A stretch of DNA of 64,000 bases from Brevibacterium sp. CBA3109. Its GTDB lineage: Bacteria > Actinomycetota > Actinomycetes > Actinomycetales > Brevibacteriaceae. Position 1 is the first letter of the stretch. Every line of letters begins with the position of its first letter. A program made the position numbers and the translations under genes. Positions 28,417 through 37,131 of the stretch are shown here, one piece after another. The notes under the pieces are model-generated. The model was not told the DNA's origin and made no database searches. It worked only from the letters and a program-made list of their open reading frames with translations. Location of the stretch: positions 1,054,001 through 1,118,000 of the forward strand of contig NZ_CP158281.1 in assembly GCF_040256645.1 (NCBI RefSeq), in the 5' to 3' direction.

Positions 28417-29303
28417 TGGCAGCACAGATCCTTGACGGCAGGGCCTGTGCGAAGGAGATCAAGGAAGAGCTGCGGACCACCGTCGCGAACCTGGCCGAAC
28501 GGGGTATCGTTCCCGGCTTGGCCACGGTCCTCGTCGGTGAGGATCCGGGATCGAGATGGTATGTGGCGGGCAAGCACCGTGACTGCGCTGAGGTGGGCAT
28601 CCATTCCATCCGCCGCGATCTTCCGGAGTCGGTGAGCCAGGATGAGCTCCTGTCGGTCATTGACGAGCTCAACGCCGATGACGAATGCACCGGCTATATC
28701 GTGCAGCTGCCGCTGCCGTCACACATTGATACGGACACAGTCCTCGAACGCATCGACCCGGCCAAGGACGCGGATGGACTGCACCCGACCAACCTCGGTC
28801 GGCTCATGCTCAATGTCAGCAGGGAGATCACGACTCCGCTGCCGTGCACCCCACGCGGAGTCATCGAACTGATGCAGCGCAACGGGATCGAATTGGCTGG
28901 CAAGCACGTTGTGGTCGTCGGTCGCGGTGTCACCGTCGGTCGGTCGATCGGCGCGCTGCTGACTCGGCGTGAGTACAACTCCACGGTGACGCTGACGCAC
29001 ACTGGAACGACGAATCTGCCGGAGCTGCTGGCTCAGGCCGACATCATCGTCGCCGCCGCGGGTTCGGCCCGGATAGTGACCGCCGACGCGGTCAAACCCG
29101 GTGCGGTCGTCCTCGACGTCGGAGTCTCGCGCGAAGAGGATCCAGAGACTGGGAAGTCGAAGATCGTGGGAGATGTGGAACCTGGCGTCGCCGAGGTAGC
29201 GGCTTGGGTGTCACCGAATCCCGGCGGAGTCGGGCCCATGACTCGGGCACTGCTTTTGAAGAATGTCGTTGACGTCGCTCAGCGGAGTGCCGCAGCCGCC
29301 TGA
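28416..29303 (+). CDS. folD: Methylene-THF dehydrogenase / methenyl-THF cyclohydrolase
   Basis: 295 residues. Bifunctional enzyme turning 5,10-methylene-THF into 10-formyl-THF. Catalytic lysine motif [14 protein letters not shown] at about 49-62, [14 protein letters not shown] near 120, the NADP-binding loop [14 protein letters not shown] near 168 and the C-terminal [13 protein letters not shown]. It is translationally coupled to glyA, so glyA-folD make the substrate that the divergent purU removes. A strong hairpin follows. Confidence 0.97.
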   Translation: MAAQILDGRACAKEIKEELRTTVANLAERGIVPGLATVLVGEDPGSRWYVAGKHRDCAEVGIHSIRRDLPESVSQDELLSVIDELNADDECTGYIVQLPLPSHIDTDTVLERIDPAKDADGLHPTNLGRLMLNVSREITTPLPCTPRGVIELMQRNGIELAGKHVVVVGRGVTVGRSIGALLTRREYNSTVTLTHTGTTNLPELLAQADIIVAAAGSARIVTADAVKPGAVVLDVGVSREEDPETGKSKIVGDVEPGVAEVAAWVSPNPGGVGPMTRALLLKNVVDVAQRSAAAA

Positions 29304-29318
29304 ACGGTTCATGGTCTC

Positions 29319-29362
29319 AGACCGACGGCCTCCCACACATCTGTGTGGGAGGCCGTCGGTCT
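29319..29362. terminator. Bidirectional terminator between folD and the GNAT gene
   Basis: 21-bp nearly perfect stem (arms 29319-29339 and 29342-29362), 15 bases after folD and 27 bases beyond the stop of the converging minus-strand gene. It can serve both. Confidence 0.8.
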
Positions 29363-29388
29363 CTGTGCTGTTGGTCAAACCATTCGGT

Positions 29389-29877
29389 TCATTCCTCGAG
29401 GAGCTTGAGCTCGAAGAACACGCGCGGATCTCCGGTGCCTGCGTAGCCTTCGATGAGTTCACCGGTGAACCCGAGTGAGGAATGGAACGAGATCGCTGCG
29501 GACGAATCCGGCATGGTTGTGGCCTGCACCGATGAGACACCCAACTTTCGCGAGTGTTCGATGAAGTGCTGGTACAGGTGTCGCCCGATTCCCCGATGGC
29601 GGAAATCCGATCGGGAGGCAACCAGGTGGATGTAAGCAGGACCGTCATGGGGGATGGCGCCGAGCAGATAGCCGACAATCTCCGAACGGTACCTGGCGAC
29701 CAGTCCCGAGGCCACGAACTGGTGGAACCAATAGGCATTGTGATCGCCGCTCAGGTCCCGGTCTCCCCAGAATTTCTCCTGCGCACTGAGCAGGAACTCT
29801 CGCATCTCACGGGCGTCTACTTCGTCGAGCGGGCTGATGTTCAGCTGCTCAGAATCGAAAGTCTCGTCTACAGCCAT
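29389..29877 (-). CDS. GNAT-family N-acetyltransferase
   Basis: 162 residues from the ATG at 29877, which follows caggaggcgta; a longer upstream frame lacks a binding site. The acetyl-CoA loop is seen in RHRGIGRHLYQHFIEHSRKLG (about 98-118), followed by SVQATTMPDSSAAISFHSSLGFT, the typical beta-6/alpha-4 segment. Substrate unknown. It is divergent from xth. Confidence 0.82.
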   Translation of the reverse strand: MAVDETFDSEQLNISPLDEVDAREMREFLLSAQEKFWGDRDLSGDHNAYWFHQFVASGLVARYRSEIVGYLLGAIPHDGPAYIHLVASRSDFRHRGIGRHLYQHFIEHSRKLGVSSVQATTMPDSSAAISFHSSLGFTGELIEGYAGTGDPRVFFELKLLEE

Positions 29878-29949
29878 TACGCCTCCTGAAATATACTTCT
29901 TTCCATCACTGTATAACGCCCAGGCCCGGATGAGTAGTGCGCTCATGCC

Positions 29950-30774
29950 ATGATAGAACACATGATTCGGATTGCATCAGTCAACGTCAACGGAGTTCGA
30001 GCGGCATGGAGAAAGGGGATGCCCACCTGGGTAGACAGTGCCAAACCTGACTTCATCACGCTGCAGGAAGTCCGGGCCGCAAACGACATTGCCCTCACAG
30101 TGCTCGAGGGCACCGGGTACACCACGATCAGCCACGACGCCGAGGCGAAGGGACGTGCCGGGGTGGCCGTCATGGCTCGGACTCAGCCGGTCGAGGTCCG
30201 CGAAGGTCTCGGCACGGACGGGTACTTCGATCGGGCCGGTCGGTGGCTGGAAACCGACTATCGCCTCGGCGACGGGTCGTTGCTGACACTCGTGTCGGCC
30301 TACGTCCATTCCGGTGAGGTGGACACTCCCAAGCAGGAGGACAAGTACCGTTTCCTCGACCGAATGACCGTGCGCCTTCCTGAACTCGCGGAGACCGCTG
30401 ATCACGTGCTGATCACCGGTGACCTCAACGTCTGCCACACAGAACGGGACTTGAAGAATTGGAAGGCCAACCGCAAGAAGGCCGGCTTCCTGCCCGAGGA
30501 GCGCGGGTACTTCGACGGCTTCTTCGGTGACGTGGGTTTCGTCGACGTGCACCGGGAGCTCAGCGGTGATGTCGACGGTCCCTACACGTGGTGGTCCATG
30601 CGTGGTCAGGCCTTCGACAACAATGCAGGGTGGCGCATCGACTATCAGATGGCGACACCGGAACTTGCCCAGGCGGCTGTCAAGGCCACGGTCGACAAGG
30701 CCGACAGCTGGGCCGAGCGTTGGTCCGATCATGCCCCCCTCGTGATCGACTACGAGGTTCCAGCCCCGAAGTAG
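29950..30774 (+). CDS. xth: Exodeoxyribonuclease III / AP endonuclease
   Basis: 274 residues, endonuclease/exonuclease/phosphatase fold. Cuts abasic sites and trims 3' ends in base excision repair. Motifs: RIASVNVNGVRAAWRKG at the N-terminus, LQEVRA (metal Glu), GDLNVCHTERDLKNW, WRIDYQMAT and the C-terminal SDHAPLVIDYE with catalytic His. The start could also be the ATG at 29962 (MIRIASVNVNG), the more usual beginning; neither has a clear ribosome binding site. Confidence 0.92.
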   Translation: MIEHMIRIASVNVNGVRAAWRKGMPTWVDSAKPDFITLQEVRAANDIALTVLEGTGYTTISHDAEAKGRAGVAVMARTQPVEVREGLGTDGYFDRAGRWLETDYRLGDGSLLTLVSAYVHSGEVDTPKQEDKYRFLDRMTVRLPELAETADHVLITGDLNVCHTERDLKNWKANRKKAGFLPEERGYFDGFFGDVGFVDVHRELSGDVDGPYTWWSMRGQAFDNNAGWRIDYQMATPELAQAAVKATVDKADSWAERWSDHAPLVIDYEVPAPK

Positions 30775-30810
30775 GGACTAGGCCTGCCGAGCCTGACGGA
30801 TAGACCGTCT

Positions 30811-30870
30811 CAACGACCCTTCGGGCGCTGGGCAACCCCGCTAAAGGTTGCTCAGTCGCCCGAGGGGTTG
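30811..30870. terminator. Long hairpin between xth and the SMR genes
   Basis: Imperfect stem of about 25 pairs (caac..cccttcgggcg and ctgggcaacc against their near-complements) with loop ccgctaaa. It lies between two converging genes and can serve both. Confidence 0.68.
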
Positions 30871-30893
30871 CTGTGTTCCGGCTGGCTGATCGT

Positions 30894-31226
30894 TCAGGCA
30901 TGTGAGGAGCCGAGTTCGATGAGCAGGACGCCGATGAGGATGAGACCGATGCCGACGAGCATCTTCCGCGTCAGCTTCTCCTTGAATAATGCACGGCCGG
31001 CCAGAGCAGTCAGCGCCACCCCGGTGGCGGCCCAGATCCCGTAGGCCACTCCCAAGGGGATACCGGTGCGCAGAGTCAGACTGAGCAGGCTGAACGAGAC
31101 GAGGTAGCCGGCAACGACTCCGACATACCACCATTTGCTGCCGCCGACCGATGCCATGCGCAGACAGATCGTGGCCGCGACCTCGAGAATGATCGCGATG
31201 GCGAGCAGAACCCAGCCGATGATCAT
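30894..31226 (-). CDS. Small multidrug resistance (SMR) protein, subunit 2
   Basis: 110 residues, four hydrophobic helices. The essential membrane Glu is residue 15 (GWVLLAIAIILEVAATICLRMA), and the helix-3 motif GIPLGVAYGIWAATGVALTA is typical. Proton-coupled efflux of cationic compounds or guanidinium is the family role. Its start overlaps the stop of the upstream SMR gene by four bases, and the binding site ggaga lies in that gene. The pair probably forms a heterodimer, as for EbrAB-type systems (inference). Confidence 0.88.
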   Translation of the reverse strand: MIIGWVLLAIAIILEVAATICLRMASVGGSKWWYVGVVAGYLVSFSLLSLTLRTGIPLGVAYGIWAATGVALTALAGRALFKEKLTRKMLVGIGLILIGVLLIELGSSHA

Positions 31227-31600
31227 GACTCGTCTCCTGGATCGCGCTGTGGTGCGTCCAATACGGTCTGGTGCGTGTCGTCTTCGCGGTTGCCGACCTC
31301 GACGAGGATGACGCCGGCCATGATGAAGACGATTCCGGTGATCATGACGGGTGTGAGCGGTTCAGCGAAGAGGACGAGAGAGAGGACCGCGGTGAGCGCG
31401 ACTCCCGCCGCACCCCAGATTCCGTAGGCGATGCCCAGCGGCATACCGACGCGGAGGGTAAGGCTGAGGAAGACGAACGCTGCGGCATAGCCGAGACCGA
31501 CGATGATGTAGAGGGTGGGGGAGTCAAGGGCTGCCTTCAGCGCCAGAGTGCCAGTCACCTCGGCGATGATGGCGCCCATCAGAAATAGCCATTTGCTCAC
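31223..31600 (-). CDS. Small multidrug resistance (SMR) protein, subunit 1
   Basis: 125 residues when started at the GTG at 31600. That start is preferred because it puts the essential Glu at position 14 (MSKWLFLMGAIIAEV), exactly as in EmrE, and because GATAAT lies six bases upstream. A longer ATG frame to 31624 has no support. Four helices with VGMPLGIAYGIWGAAGVALTA, then a polar C-terminal tail of about 23 residues that ordinary SMR proteins lack. Coupled to the next SMR gene. Confidence 0.87.
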   Translation of the reverse strand: MSKWLFLMGAIIAEVTGTLALKAALDSPTLYIIVGLGYAAAFVFLSLTLRVGMPLGIAYGIWGAAGVALTAVLSLVLFAEPLTPVMITGIVFIMAGVILVEVGNREDDTHQTVLDAPQRDPGDES

Positions 31601-32071
31601 ATGATAATTATCGAGCATCGCCATGCGGCAGGGAAATCGCCGGTCAAGAGACGGGGGCCAGCACCTTGGCGAAGCCGACCTCGTGGGCCCTTCACGAGCC
31701 GCTCGAGGCGATGTGTGCTTGCGCTGGTTCTGGTATCTCTCCTCTCGACGCCGCTGTCACAGCACAGGGAACACGGCCACTCTCGTTTGAGTGGGGAATG
31801 CTCGTCCCAGTGGGTCTTGACCTCTCGTCTTGATGACCTCTCGTTCTGATTTCTGCGCGTTGAGACCTGCAGGAGCGAAACTCACGGTCTCCGTGAGGGG
31901 TGCCGCCAGAGCCGTCAAGCGAGTCTGCTTCGTTGATTCAGCTGCTGAGCCCCGACACTGACGTCACGGCCGAGACGATCTCGTCACCGCAGCAGCGACC
32001 GTCTCGCCCGAGTCCTCGGCTCGCACGGGGCGGACTGCAAAGACTTCCCGGTGAAGTGGCATCATAGTCAC
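31601..32071. other. Intergenic region upstream of trpS
   Basis: 471 bases between the SMR operon and trpS, on which both promoters must lie. The SMR -10 element GATAAT is at 31607-31612. I see no T-box (no conserved antiterminator bulge sequence), no tRNA and no supportable frame. Short direct repeats around gacctctcgt (near 31818-31845) have no clear meaning. Confidence 0.4.
31607..31612 (-). promoter_or_regulatory. -10 element of the leaderless SMR operon
   Basis: GATAAT on the minus strand (5 of 6 to TATAAT), six bases before the GTG at 31600. Confidence 0.58.
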
Positions 32072-33070
32072 ATGACGACTTCTTCTCTGCCACGCACCGT
32101 TTCAGGCATTCAGGCCACCTCTGACTCACTGCACCTGGGTAACTACATCGGAGCTCTGCAGCAGTTCGTGGCGCATCAGGAGTCACACGATGCCTTCTAC
32201 TTCATTGCGAACATGCACGCGATCACCGTCGAGCAGGACCCGAGCGATCTGCGCGAGCGAACCCTGCGCACAGCTGCGCAGTTCATTGCGGCGGGTATCG
32301 ACCCGGAGAAGTCGACGATCTTCGTCCAGTCGCAGGTCCCGGCTCACCCCCAGCTGTCATGGATCCTCGAATGCACCACATCGATGGGCGAGGCCAGTCG
32401 GATGACACAGTTCAAGGACAAATCGGCCAAGCAGGAGCATGTGTCCCTGGGCCTGCTCACCTACCCCGCGCTGATGGCCGCCGACATCCTCCTCTATAAC
32501 CCGCAGATGGTGCCCGTCGGCGAGGACCAGCGCCAGCATCTCGAGCTGACCAGAAACCTAGCCGAACGCTTCAACTACCGGTTCGGTGAGACCTTCGTCG
32601 TACCCGAAGCACAGATCCTCAAGGCCACCGCGAAGATCTACGACCTGCAGAACCCCGCCTCGAAGATGTCGAAATCCCTGCCCAGTCCCCTGGGTCGCAT
32701 TGACATCCTCGACGACGCGAAGTCGCTGACGAAGAAGATCAAGTCCGCCGTCACCGACGACGGAAAGGAGATCGCCTACGACCCGGAGGCCAAGCCCGGA
32801 GTGTCGAACCTGCTCACGATCTACTCCTCCCTGACTTCGCGGTCGCTCGACGACATCGTCGCCGAGTACGAGGGAAAGATGTATGGCCACCTCAAGGTCG
32901 ACCTCGCCGAGATCGCCGTTGAAGCCCTCACGCCTGTACGTGAGCGCACCAATGAGCTCCTGCAGGACCGAGCGCAGCTCCAGGCCATCCTCGATGCGGG
33001 TGCGGCGAAGGCCAATGAGATCGCCGAGGTGACCCTGCGAGACGTCTACGACAGGGTCGGCTTCGTCTGA
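32072..33070 (+). CDS. trpS: Tryptophanyl-tRNA synthetase
   Basis: 332 residues, class Ic synthetase. The HIGH-type motif is SLHLGNYIGA (about 17-26) within SGIQATSDSLHLGNYIGALQQFV, and the KMSKS motif is ASKMSKSLPSP near 200. GEDQRQHLELTRNLAERFN is also typical. The ATG at 32072 gives the usual short N-terminus (MTTSSLPRTVSGIQ). No ribosome binding site is seen; catcat six bases upstream could be a weak -10 box of a leaderless message. Confidence 0.96.
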   Translation: MTTSSLPRTVSGIQATSDSLHLGNYIGALQQFVAHQESHDAFYFIANMHAITVEQDPSDLRERTLRTAAQFIAAGIDPEKSTIFVQSQVPAHPQLSWILECTTSMGEASRMTQFKDKSAKQEHVSLGLLTYPALMAADILLYNPQMVPVGEDQRQHLELTRNLAERFNYRFGETFVVPEAQILKATAKIYDLQNPASKMSKSLPSPLGRIDILDDAKSLTKKIKSAVTDDGKEIAYDPEAKPGVSNLLTIYSSLTSRSLDDIVAEYEGKMYGHLKVDLAEIAVEALTPVRERTNELLQDRAQLQAILDAGAAKANEIAEVTLRDVYDRVGFV

Positions 33071-33122
33071 GCTGGCTGCACCCCGATCCGACCTGACGTG
33101 CGATGAGTGTGAAGGAAGAACC

Positions 33123-34172
33123 GTGGCGAAGAAGAAACCCGAAGAAGGACCGCTGAACCTCACTCCAGACATGCTGCACACCGCGGCACGGATGGAAGAC
33201 CGTTTCAACGGTTGGCTGCAGAACCGCGCCACCGACCACACCTATCAACGCACGGTCATGGCCTATGACACGTACGGCGGCACCGGGTGGGTGAGAGTGC
33301 TCGGCCGCTTGGTCCTGACCCCGACCGGTCAGCCTGCCGCGGATCTGCAGGCGAGCATCCGAGGGTGGAAGTCCTTTGTCAGTGTGCCTCTGCCCAACGA
33401 CACTGCATGGGTGCGCGTCAATGACGAAGAGCACATGGTCACTGCTGACCGGGGCGGCATCATCGACACGGTCATTCCCGGTGACTTTCAGCCCGGTGAG
33501 ACGGAGATCGAACTGTGGACCGATGGGTCGCTCGTCGATTCCGCTGCGGTGCGGATCATCGGCGAGGACTCGACGTTCGGCATCATCTCCGACATCGACG
33601 ACACCGTCATGGTCACCTCACTGCCCCGACCGTTTCTGGCCGCGTGGAACACTTTCGTCCTCAGCGAGCATGCCAGGTCACCGGTAGCGGGAATGGCTGT
33701 TCTCTACGACCGAATAACCTATATGCGCCCAAACTCACCGATGGTCTATCTGTCAACGGGCGCGTGGAATTCGGCCCTGACGATCAAACGGTTCCTCTCC
33801 CGCAACCTCTACCCGATGGGGCCCCTGCTGCTCACTGACTGGGGACCGACGACAACTCGAGTCTTCCGTTCGGGCAAGGAGCACAAACGCAACTCTCTTG
33901 AGCGGTTATCGCGTGAGTTCCCGTGGATGAAATGGCTGCTCATCGGCGACGACGGTCAGAAGGACGAGGAAGTCTACGGAGAGTTCGTGGACAACCATCC
34001 CGACAATGTCGCCGCGGTCGCAATCCGCCAGCTCACTGTGGGCGAAGCGGTTTGGGCTGGTGGTCGTTCGAAGCGCCACGGTCGCGGTCAGGGCGTGCCG
34101 TGGATTTATGCCCCGGACGGTGCAGGACTGTCCTCACGCCTGACCGAACGGGGCATCATCTCCACGATCTGA
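33123..34172 (+). CDS. App1-type (DUF2183) phosphatidate-phosphatase-domain protein
   Basis: 349 residues. The central motif SDIDDTVMVTS (about 156-166) is the DxDxT signature of HAD-like phosphatases. It is followed by PMVYLSTGAWNSALTIKRFLSRN and by LLIGDDGQKDEEVYGEFVDNHPDNV, matching the App1 catalytic domain of yeast Mg2+-dependent phosphatidate phosphatase. An N-terminal beta-rich region (TYGGTGWVRVLGRLVL) precedes it. No signal peptide, so cytosolic. GTG start at 33123 after gaaggaag. The bacterial substrate is not established. It follows trpS by 52 bases and converges on the nitronate monooxygenase gene. Confidence 0.82.
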   Translation: MAKKKPEEGPLNLTPDMLHTAARMEDRFNGWLQNRATDHTYQRTVMAYDTYGGTGWVRVLGRLVLTPTGQPAADLQASIRGWKSFVSVPLPNDTAWVRVNDEEHMVTADRGGIIDTVIPGDFQPGETEIELWTDGSLVDSAAVRIIGEDSTFGIISDIDDTVMVTSLPRPFLAAWNTFVLSEHARSPVAGMAVLYDRITYMRPNSPMVYLSTGAWNSALTIKRFLSRNLYPMGPLLLTDWGPTTTRVFRSGKEHKRNSLERLSREFPWMKWLLIGDDGQKDEEVYGEFVDNHPDNVAAVAIRQLTVGEAVWAGGRSKRHGRGQGVPWIYAPDGAGLSSRLTERGIISTI

Positions 34173-34179
34173 GATCGGC

Positions 34180-35148
34180 TCAGTTGCGAGCGGCGAGGTC
34201 TTTCTTCGCGGCTTCGAACTCGGCGGCCAGGCTCTCGACGAGTTCTGCGGTGGTGCGCTTGGCGCCGAGGACGCCGATGCCCTGGCCCGAGCCCCAGATA
34301 TCCTTCCACGCCTTCGAGTCCGAGCCCTCCTTCGTGCCGAAGTCCATCTTCGTCGGGTCGGCGTCGGGAAGATTGTCGGGGTCGAGGCCCGAAGCTGTGA
34401 TCGAACCGCGCAGGTAGTTGCCCTTGACTCCGGTGAAGTAGCTGGAGTAGACGACGTCTTCGGCGGCGGAGTCGACGACCATCTGCTTGTAGTCTTCGGC
34501 GACGTTGGCCTCTGCCGTCGACAGGAAGGCCGAGCCTACATAGGCACAGTCAGCGCCCGAGGCCAGCGCGGCAAGGACCGAACGACCGTGTGCGATGGCT
34601 CCGGAGAGCAGCAGCGGACCGTCGAACCAGGTCCGGATCTCCTGGACCAGGGCGAACGGTGAGAGTGCTCCGGCATGTCCACCGGCGCCGGCGGCCACGG
34701 CGATGACACCGTCGGCGCCCTTCTCCACGGCTTTGTGCGCGAATTTGTTGTTGATGACGTCGTGGAGGACAATGCCGCCGTAGGAATGCACGGCCTCATT
34801 GACCTCTTCACGTGCACCCAAGGAAGTGATCACGATGGGCACCTGATGGCGTACCACCTCGGCGAGGTCTGCCTCCAAACGGTTGTTTGAGCGGTGAACG
34901 ATGAGGTTCACCGCGAACGGTGCCGCCGGACGATCGGGGTTCGCTGTGGTGAACGCGGCGTTGGATTCACGGATCTCGTCCAGCCAGTCGGTGAGCATCG
35001 AGGCAGGACGGGCGTTGAGCGTGGGGAAGGAGCCGATGATGCCGGCTTGGCACTGGGCCTTGACCAGGTCAGGCCCGGATGCGATGAACATGGGGGAGCC
35101 GAACACTGGAAGTCGCAGCTGGGGGAGAAGATTGGCGAAAGAATTCAT
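34180..35148 (-). CDS. Nitronate monooxygenase-type FMN enzyme
   Basis: 322 residues, TIM-barrel NPD/NMO family. Features: LRLPVFGSPMFIASGPDLVKAQCQAGIIGSFP at the N-terminus, catalytic-loop VAAGAGGHAGALSPFALV (His in GGHAG) and LLLSGAIAHGRSVLAALASGADCAYVGSAFL binding the FMN phosphate. Such enzymes oxidise propionate-3-nitronate or other alkyl nitronates, or act in related flavin chemistry. Start ATG at 35148 with site aaaggagg. A terminator separates it from the acyl-CoA operon upstream, so it is probably its own unit. Confidence 0.85.
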   Translation of the reverse strand: MNSFANLLPQLRLPVFGSPMFIASGPDLVKAQCQAGIIGSFPTLNARPASMLTDWLDEIRESNAAFTTANPDRPAAPFAVNLIVHRSNNRLEADLAEVVRHQVPIVITSLGAREEVNEAVHSYGGIVLHDVINNKFAHKAVEKGADGVIAVAAGAGGHAGALSPFALVQEIRTWFDGPLLLSGAIAHGRSVLAALASGADCAYVGSAFLSTAEANVAEDYKQMVVDSAAEDVVYSSYFTGVKGNYLRGSITASGLDPDNLPDADPTKMDFGTKEGSDSKAWKDIWGSGQGIGVLGAKRTTAELVESLAAEFEAAKKDLAARN

Positions 35149-35224
35149 TGTGCCTCCTTTGGGTGGATGAACATTTCCACTCTAACCGAACGATTGTTAA
35201 AAGTGATCATGGGGGCAGAGACGC

Positions 35225-35261
35225 CGATGGCGCAGACGAGTTCGATTCGTCTGCGCCATCG
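35225..35261 (-). terminator. Terminator of the valine-type acyl-CoA operon
   Basis: 15-bp perfect stem cgatggcgcagacga/tcgtctgcgccatcg with a seven-base loop, 38 bases beyond the stop of the enoyl-CoA hydratase gene on the minus strand. Confidence 0.75.
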
Positions 35262-35298
35262 TTGCAGCCGCGTGTGCTCTGCGGCGTCGTGCGGTGGG

Positions 35299-36075
35299 TC
35301 AGGAATCCGTGAAGTTCGGGTCCCGCTTCTCGACGAATGCGGCCATTCCCTCGGACTGGTCGTTTGTGGCCAGAGTGGAGTGGAAGAGGCGACGTTCGTA
35401 ACGCAGTCCCTGTTCGAGGGTCGTTTCGAATGCGGTGTTGACCGCTTCTTTCACCATCGCCGAGGCGATGCGGGACTTGGACGCGATCGTGTGCGCGATC
35501 TCGTTGGCCGTTGTCAGCAGTTCCTCGGGTTCGACGACACGTGCGACGAGGCCTGAACGTTCGGCCTCCTCGGCGTCCATCATGCGTCCGGTCAGGCACA
35601 TGTCCATGGACTTGGCCTTGCCGATGGCACGAGTCAGACGCTGGGAACCGCCCATACCGGGGAGGACGCCGAGGTTGATCTCGGGCTGGCCGAACTTCGC
35701 CTTAGTCGACGCGATGAGGATATCGCCCATCATCGCCAGCTCGCAGCCGCCGCCCAGGGCGAAGCCGTTGACAGCGGTGATGACCGGTTTGCGCACGTTG
35801 GTCAGACGGGTCCAGCCGGCGAACCAGTCGGCCTTGAACGCGGTGGCGAAGTCGAGATCGGACATCTCCTTGATGTCGGCGCCCGCGGCGAAGGCCTTGC
35901 CGGCGCCGGTGATGATGATCGCCTTGACCTCATCATCGGCATCGAATCCGGTGGCCGCATCTGTGACATCGGTGAGCACCTGCATGTTCAGCGCGTTGAG
36001 AGCCTTCGGGCGGTCGATCGTGATGGTGGCGACGCCTTGGTCGACGGCCGTGAGGATGGTTTCGTAGTCGCTCAT
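35299..36075 (-). CDS. Enoyl-CoA hydratase (crotonase family)
   Basis: 258 residues. Oxyanion-hole motif [11 protein letters not shown] near 63-73 and catalytic glutamates in [13 protein letters not shown] and [19 protein letters not shown]. Adds water to 2-enoyl-CoA. In this operon the likely substrate is methacrylyl-CoA from valine (inference from neighbours). The ATG at 36075 overlaps the upstream hydrolase gene by four bases; the frame upstream of it is shadow. Confidence 0.92.
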   Translation of the reverse strand: MSDYETILTAVDQGVATITIDRPKALNALNMQVLTDVTDAATGFDADDEVKAIIITGAGKAFAAGADIKEMSDLDFATAFKADWFAGWTRLTNVRKPVITAVNGFALGGGCELAMMGDILIASTKAKFGQPEINLGVLPGMGGSQRLTRAIGKAKSMDMCLTGRMMDAEEAERSGLVARVVEPEELLTTANEIAHTIASKSRIASAMVKEAVNTAFETTLEQGLRYERRLFHSTLATNDQSEGMAAFVEKRDPNFTDS

Positions 36076-37130
36076 GAGAACACCTTCTCTTTGTGATCGG
36101 TGGTGAGGATGTCGTGGACTGTTTCGTCGCTGACCTCGTCGAATGCGGCCGGTGACCACTGCGGATTGCGGTCCTTGTCGATGACCTGAGCGCGGATGCC
36201 CTCCTTGAGGTCCGGGCGATGCGTCAGCGCGACGGCGACGCGGTAGTCCTGTTCGAGGACCTCGGCCAAGGACATGTTTCCGGCAGCGCGGAGCGCGGCC
36301 AGAGTCACCTTCACCGAAGTGGGAGCCTTGGTCCCGATCAGTTTCCCTGCAGCATTGGCATCAGGATCCGCATGCGCGGCCAGCGCTGCGACGATGTCCT
36401 CCGCCCGGTCTCCTGTATAGCATTCGTCGATCCAGCTCGTGGACTCGGCGAGTTCGTTCTCCGGAGCATCGGTGGCGTAGCGCCCGATCACCGTCTCAAC
36501 GTCGCCGCCTGCTTCGAGCTCGGCGATGAGCCCTGGCACATCTGCGTCGGGAACGTAGTAGTCGGCCAGTCCCATGGCCAGCGCTGCTCCTGCTCCGACC
36601 GGCAGTCCGGTCAGTGCCAGATGGGTGCCGAGTTCGCCCGGCGCATTGGCCAGCAGATGTGTGCCGCCGACGTCGGGGAACAGGCCGATCCCAGTCTCTG
36701 GCATCCCGATCTTCGTGGAATCGGTGACGATGCGGTGCGAGCCGTGGCCCGAGATTCCGACGCCGCCGCCCATCGTGATGCCATTCATGATGACAACATA
36801 GGGCTTGGGGAATTCGGAGATCTCATGGTTCATCTTGTATTCGCGATTCCAGAACCGGGCGTTCTCATCGGTGCCGGCCACAATGTCGTTGTACACGGCC
36901 TTGATGTCGCCTCCGGCGCACAGCCCGCGTTCGCCGCGTCCGGTGACCAGGACCGTTTTGATTGTGTCGTCATTGCGCCAGCTCTTCAGCGCGTCATCGA
37001 TGGCACCCACCATTTCCTGGCTCAGTGCGTTGATCAGTTTCGGTTTGTTGAGTTCAATCCGCCCCACCCCGTTGTGACTCGAGGTGATGACGGAGGGTTC
37101 GCTAGGCGATGCCGCAGCTTCAGTCGTCAT
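36072..37130 (-). CDS. 3-hydroxyisobutyryl-CoA hydrolase (HIBCH-like)
   Basis: 352 residues, longer than true enoyl-CoA hydratases and with the HIBCH pattern: [19 protein letters not shown] near 64-82, [41 protein letters not shown], and a long C-terminal helical part. It releases 3-hydroxyisobutyrate from its CoA ester in valine breakdown. It is translationally coupled to the hydratase gene and starts one base after the stop of the dehydrogenase gene. Confidence 0.9.
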   Translation of the reverse strand: MTTEAAASPSEPSVITSSHNGVGRIELNKPKLINALSQEMVGAIDDALKSWRNDDTIKTVLVTGRGERGLCAGGDIKAVYNDIVAGTDENARFWNREYKMNHEISEFPKPYVVIMNGITMGGGVGISGHGSHRIVTDSTKIGMPETGIGLFPDVGGTHLLANAPGELGTHLALTGLPVGAGAALAMGLADYYVPDADVPGLIAELEAGGDVETVIGRYATDAPENELAESTSWIDECYTGDRAEDIVAALAAHADPDANAAGKLIGTKAPTSVKVTLAALRAAGNMSLAEVLEQDYRVAVALTHRPDLKEGIRAQVIDKDRNPQWSPAAFDEVSDETVHDILTTDHKEKVFS

Positions 37131-37131
37131 A

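Noticed and set aside
31601..32071. T-box or attenuator upstream of trpS
   Set aside because: No specifier loop or conserved antiterminator sequence was found; no small Trp-rich leader peptide either.
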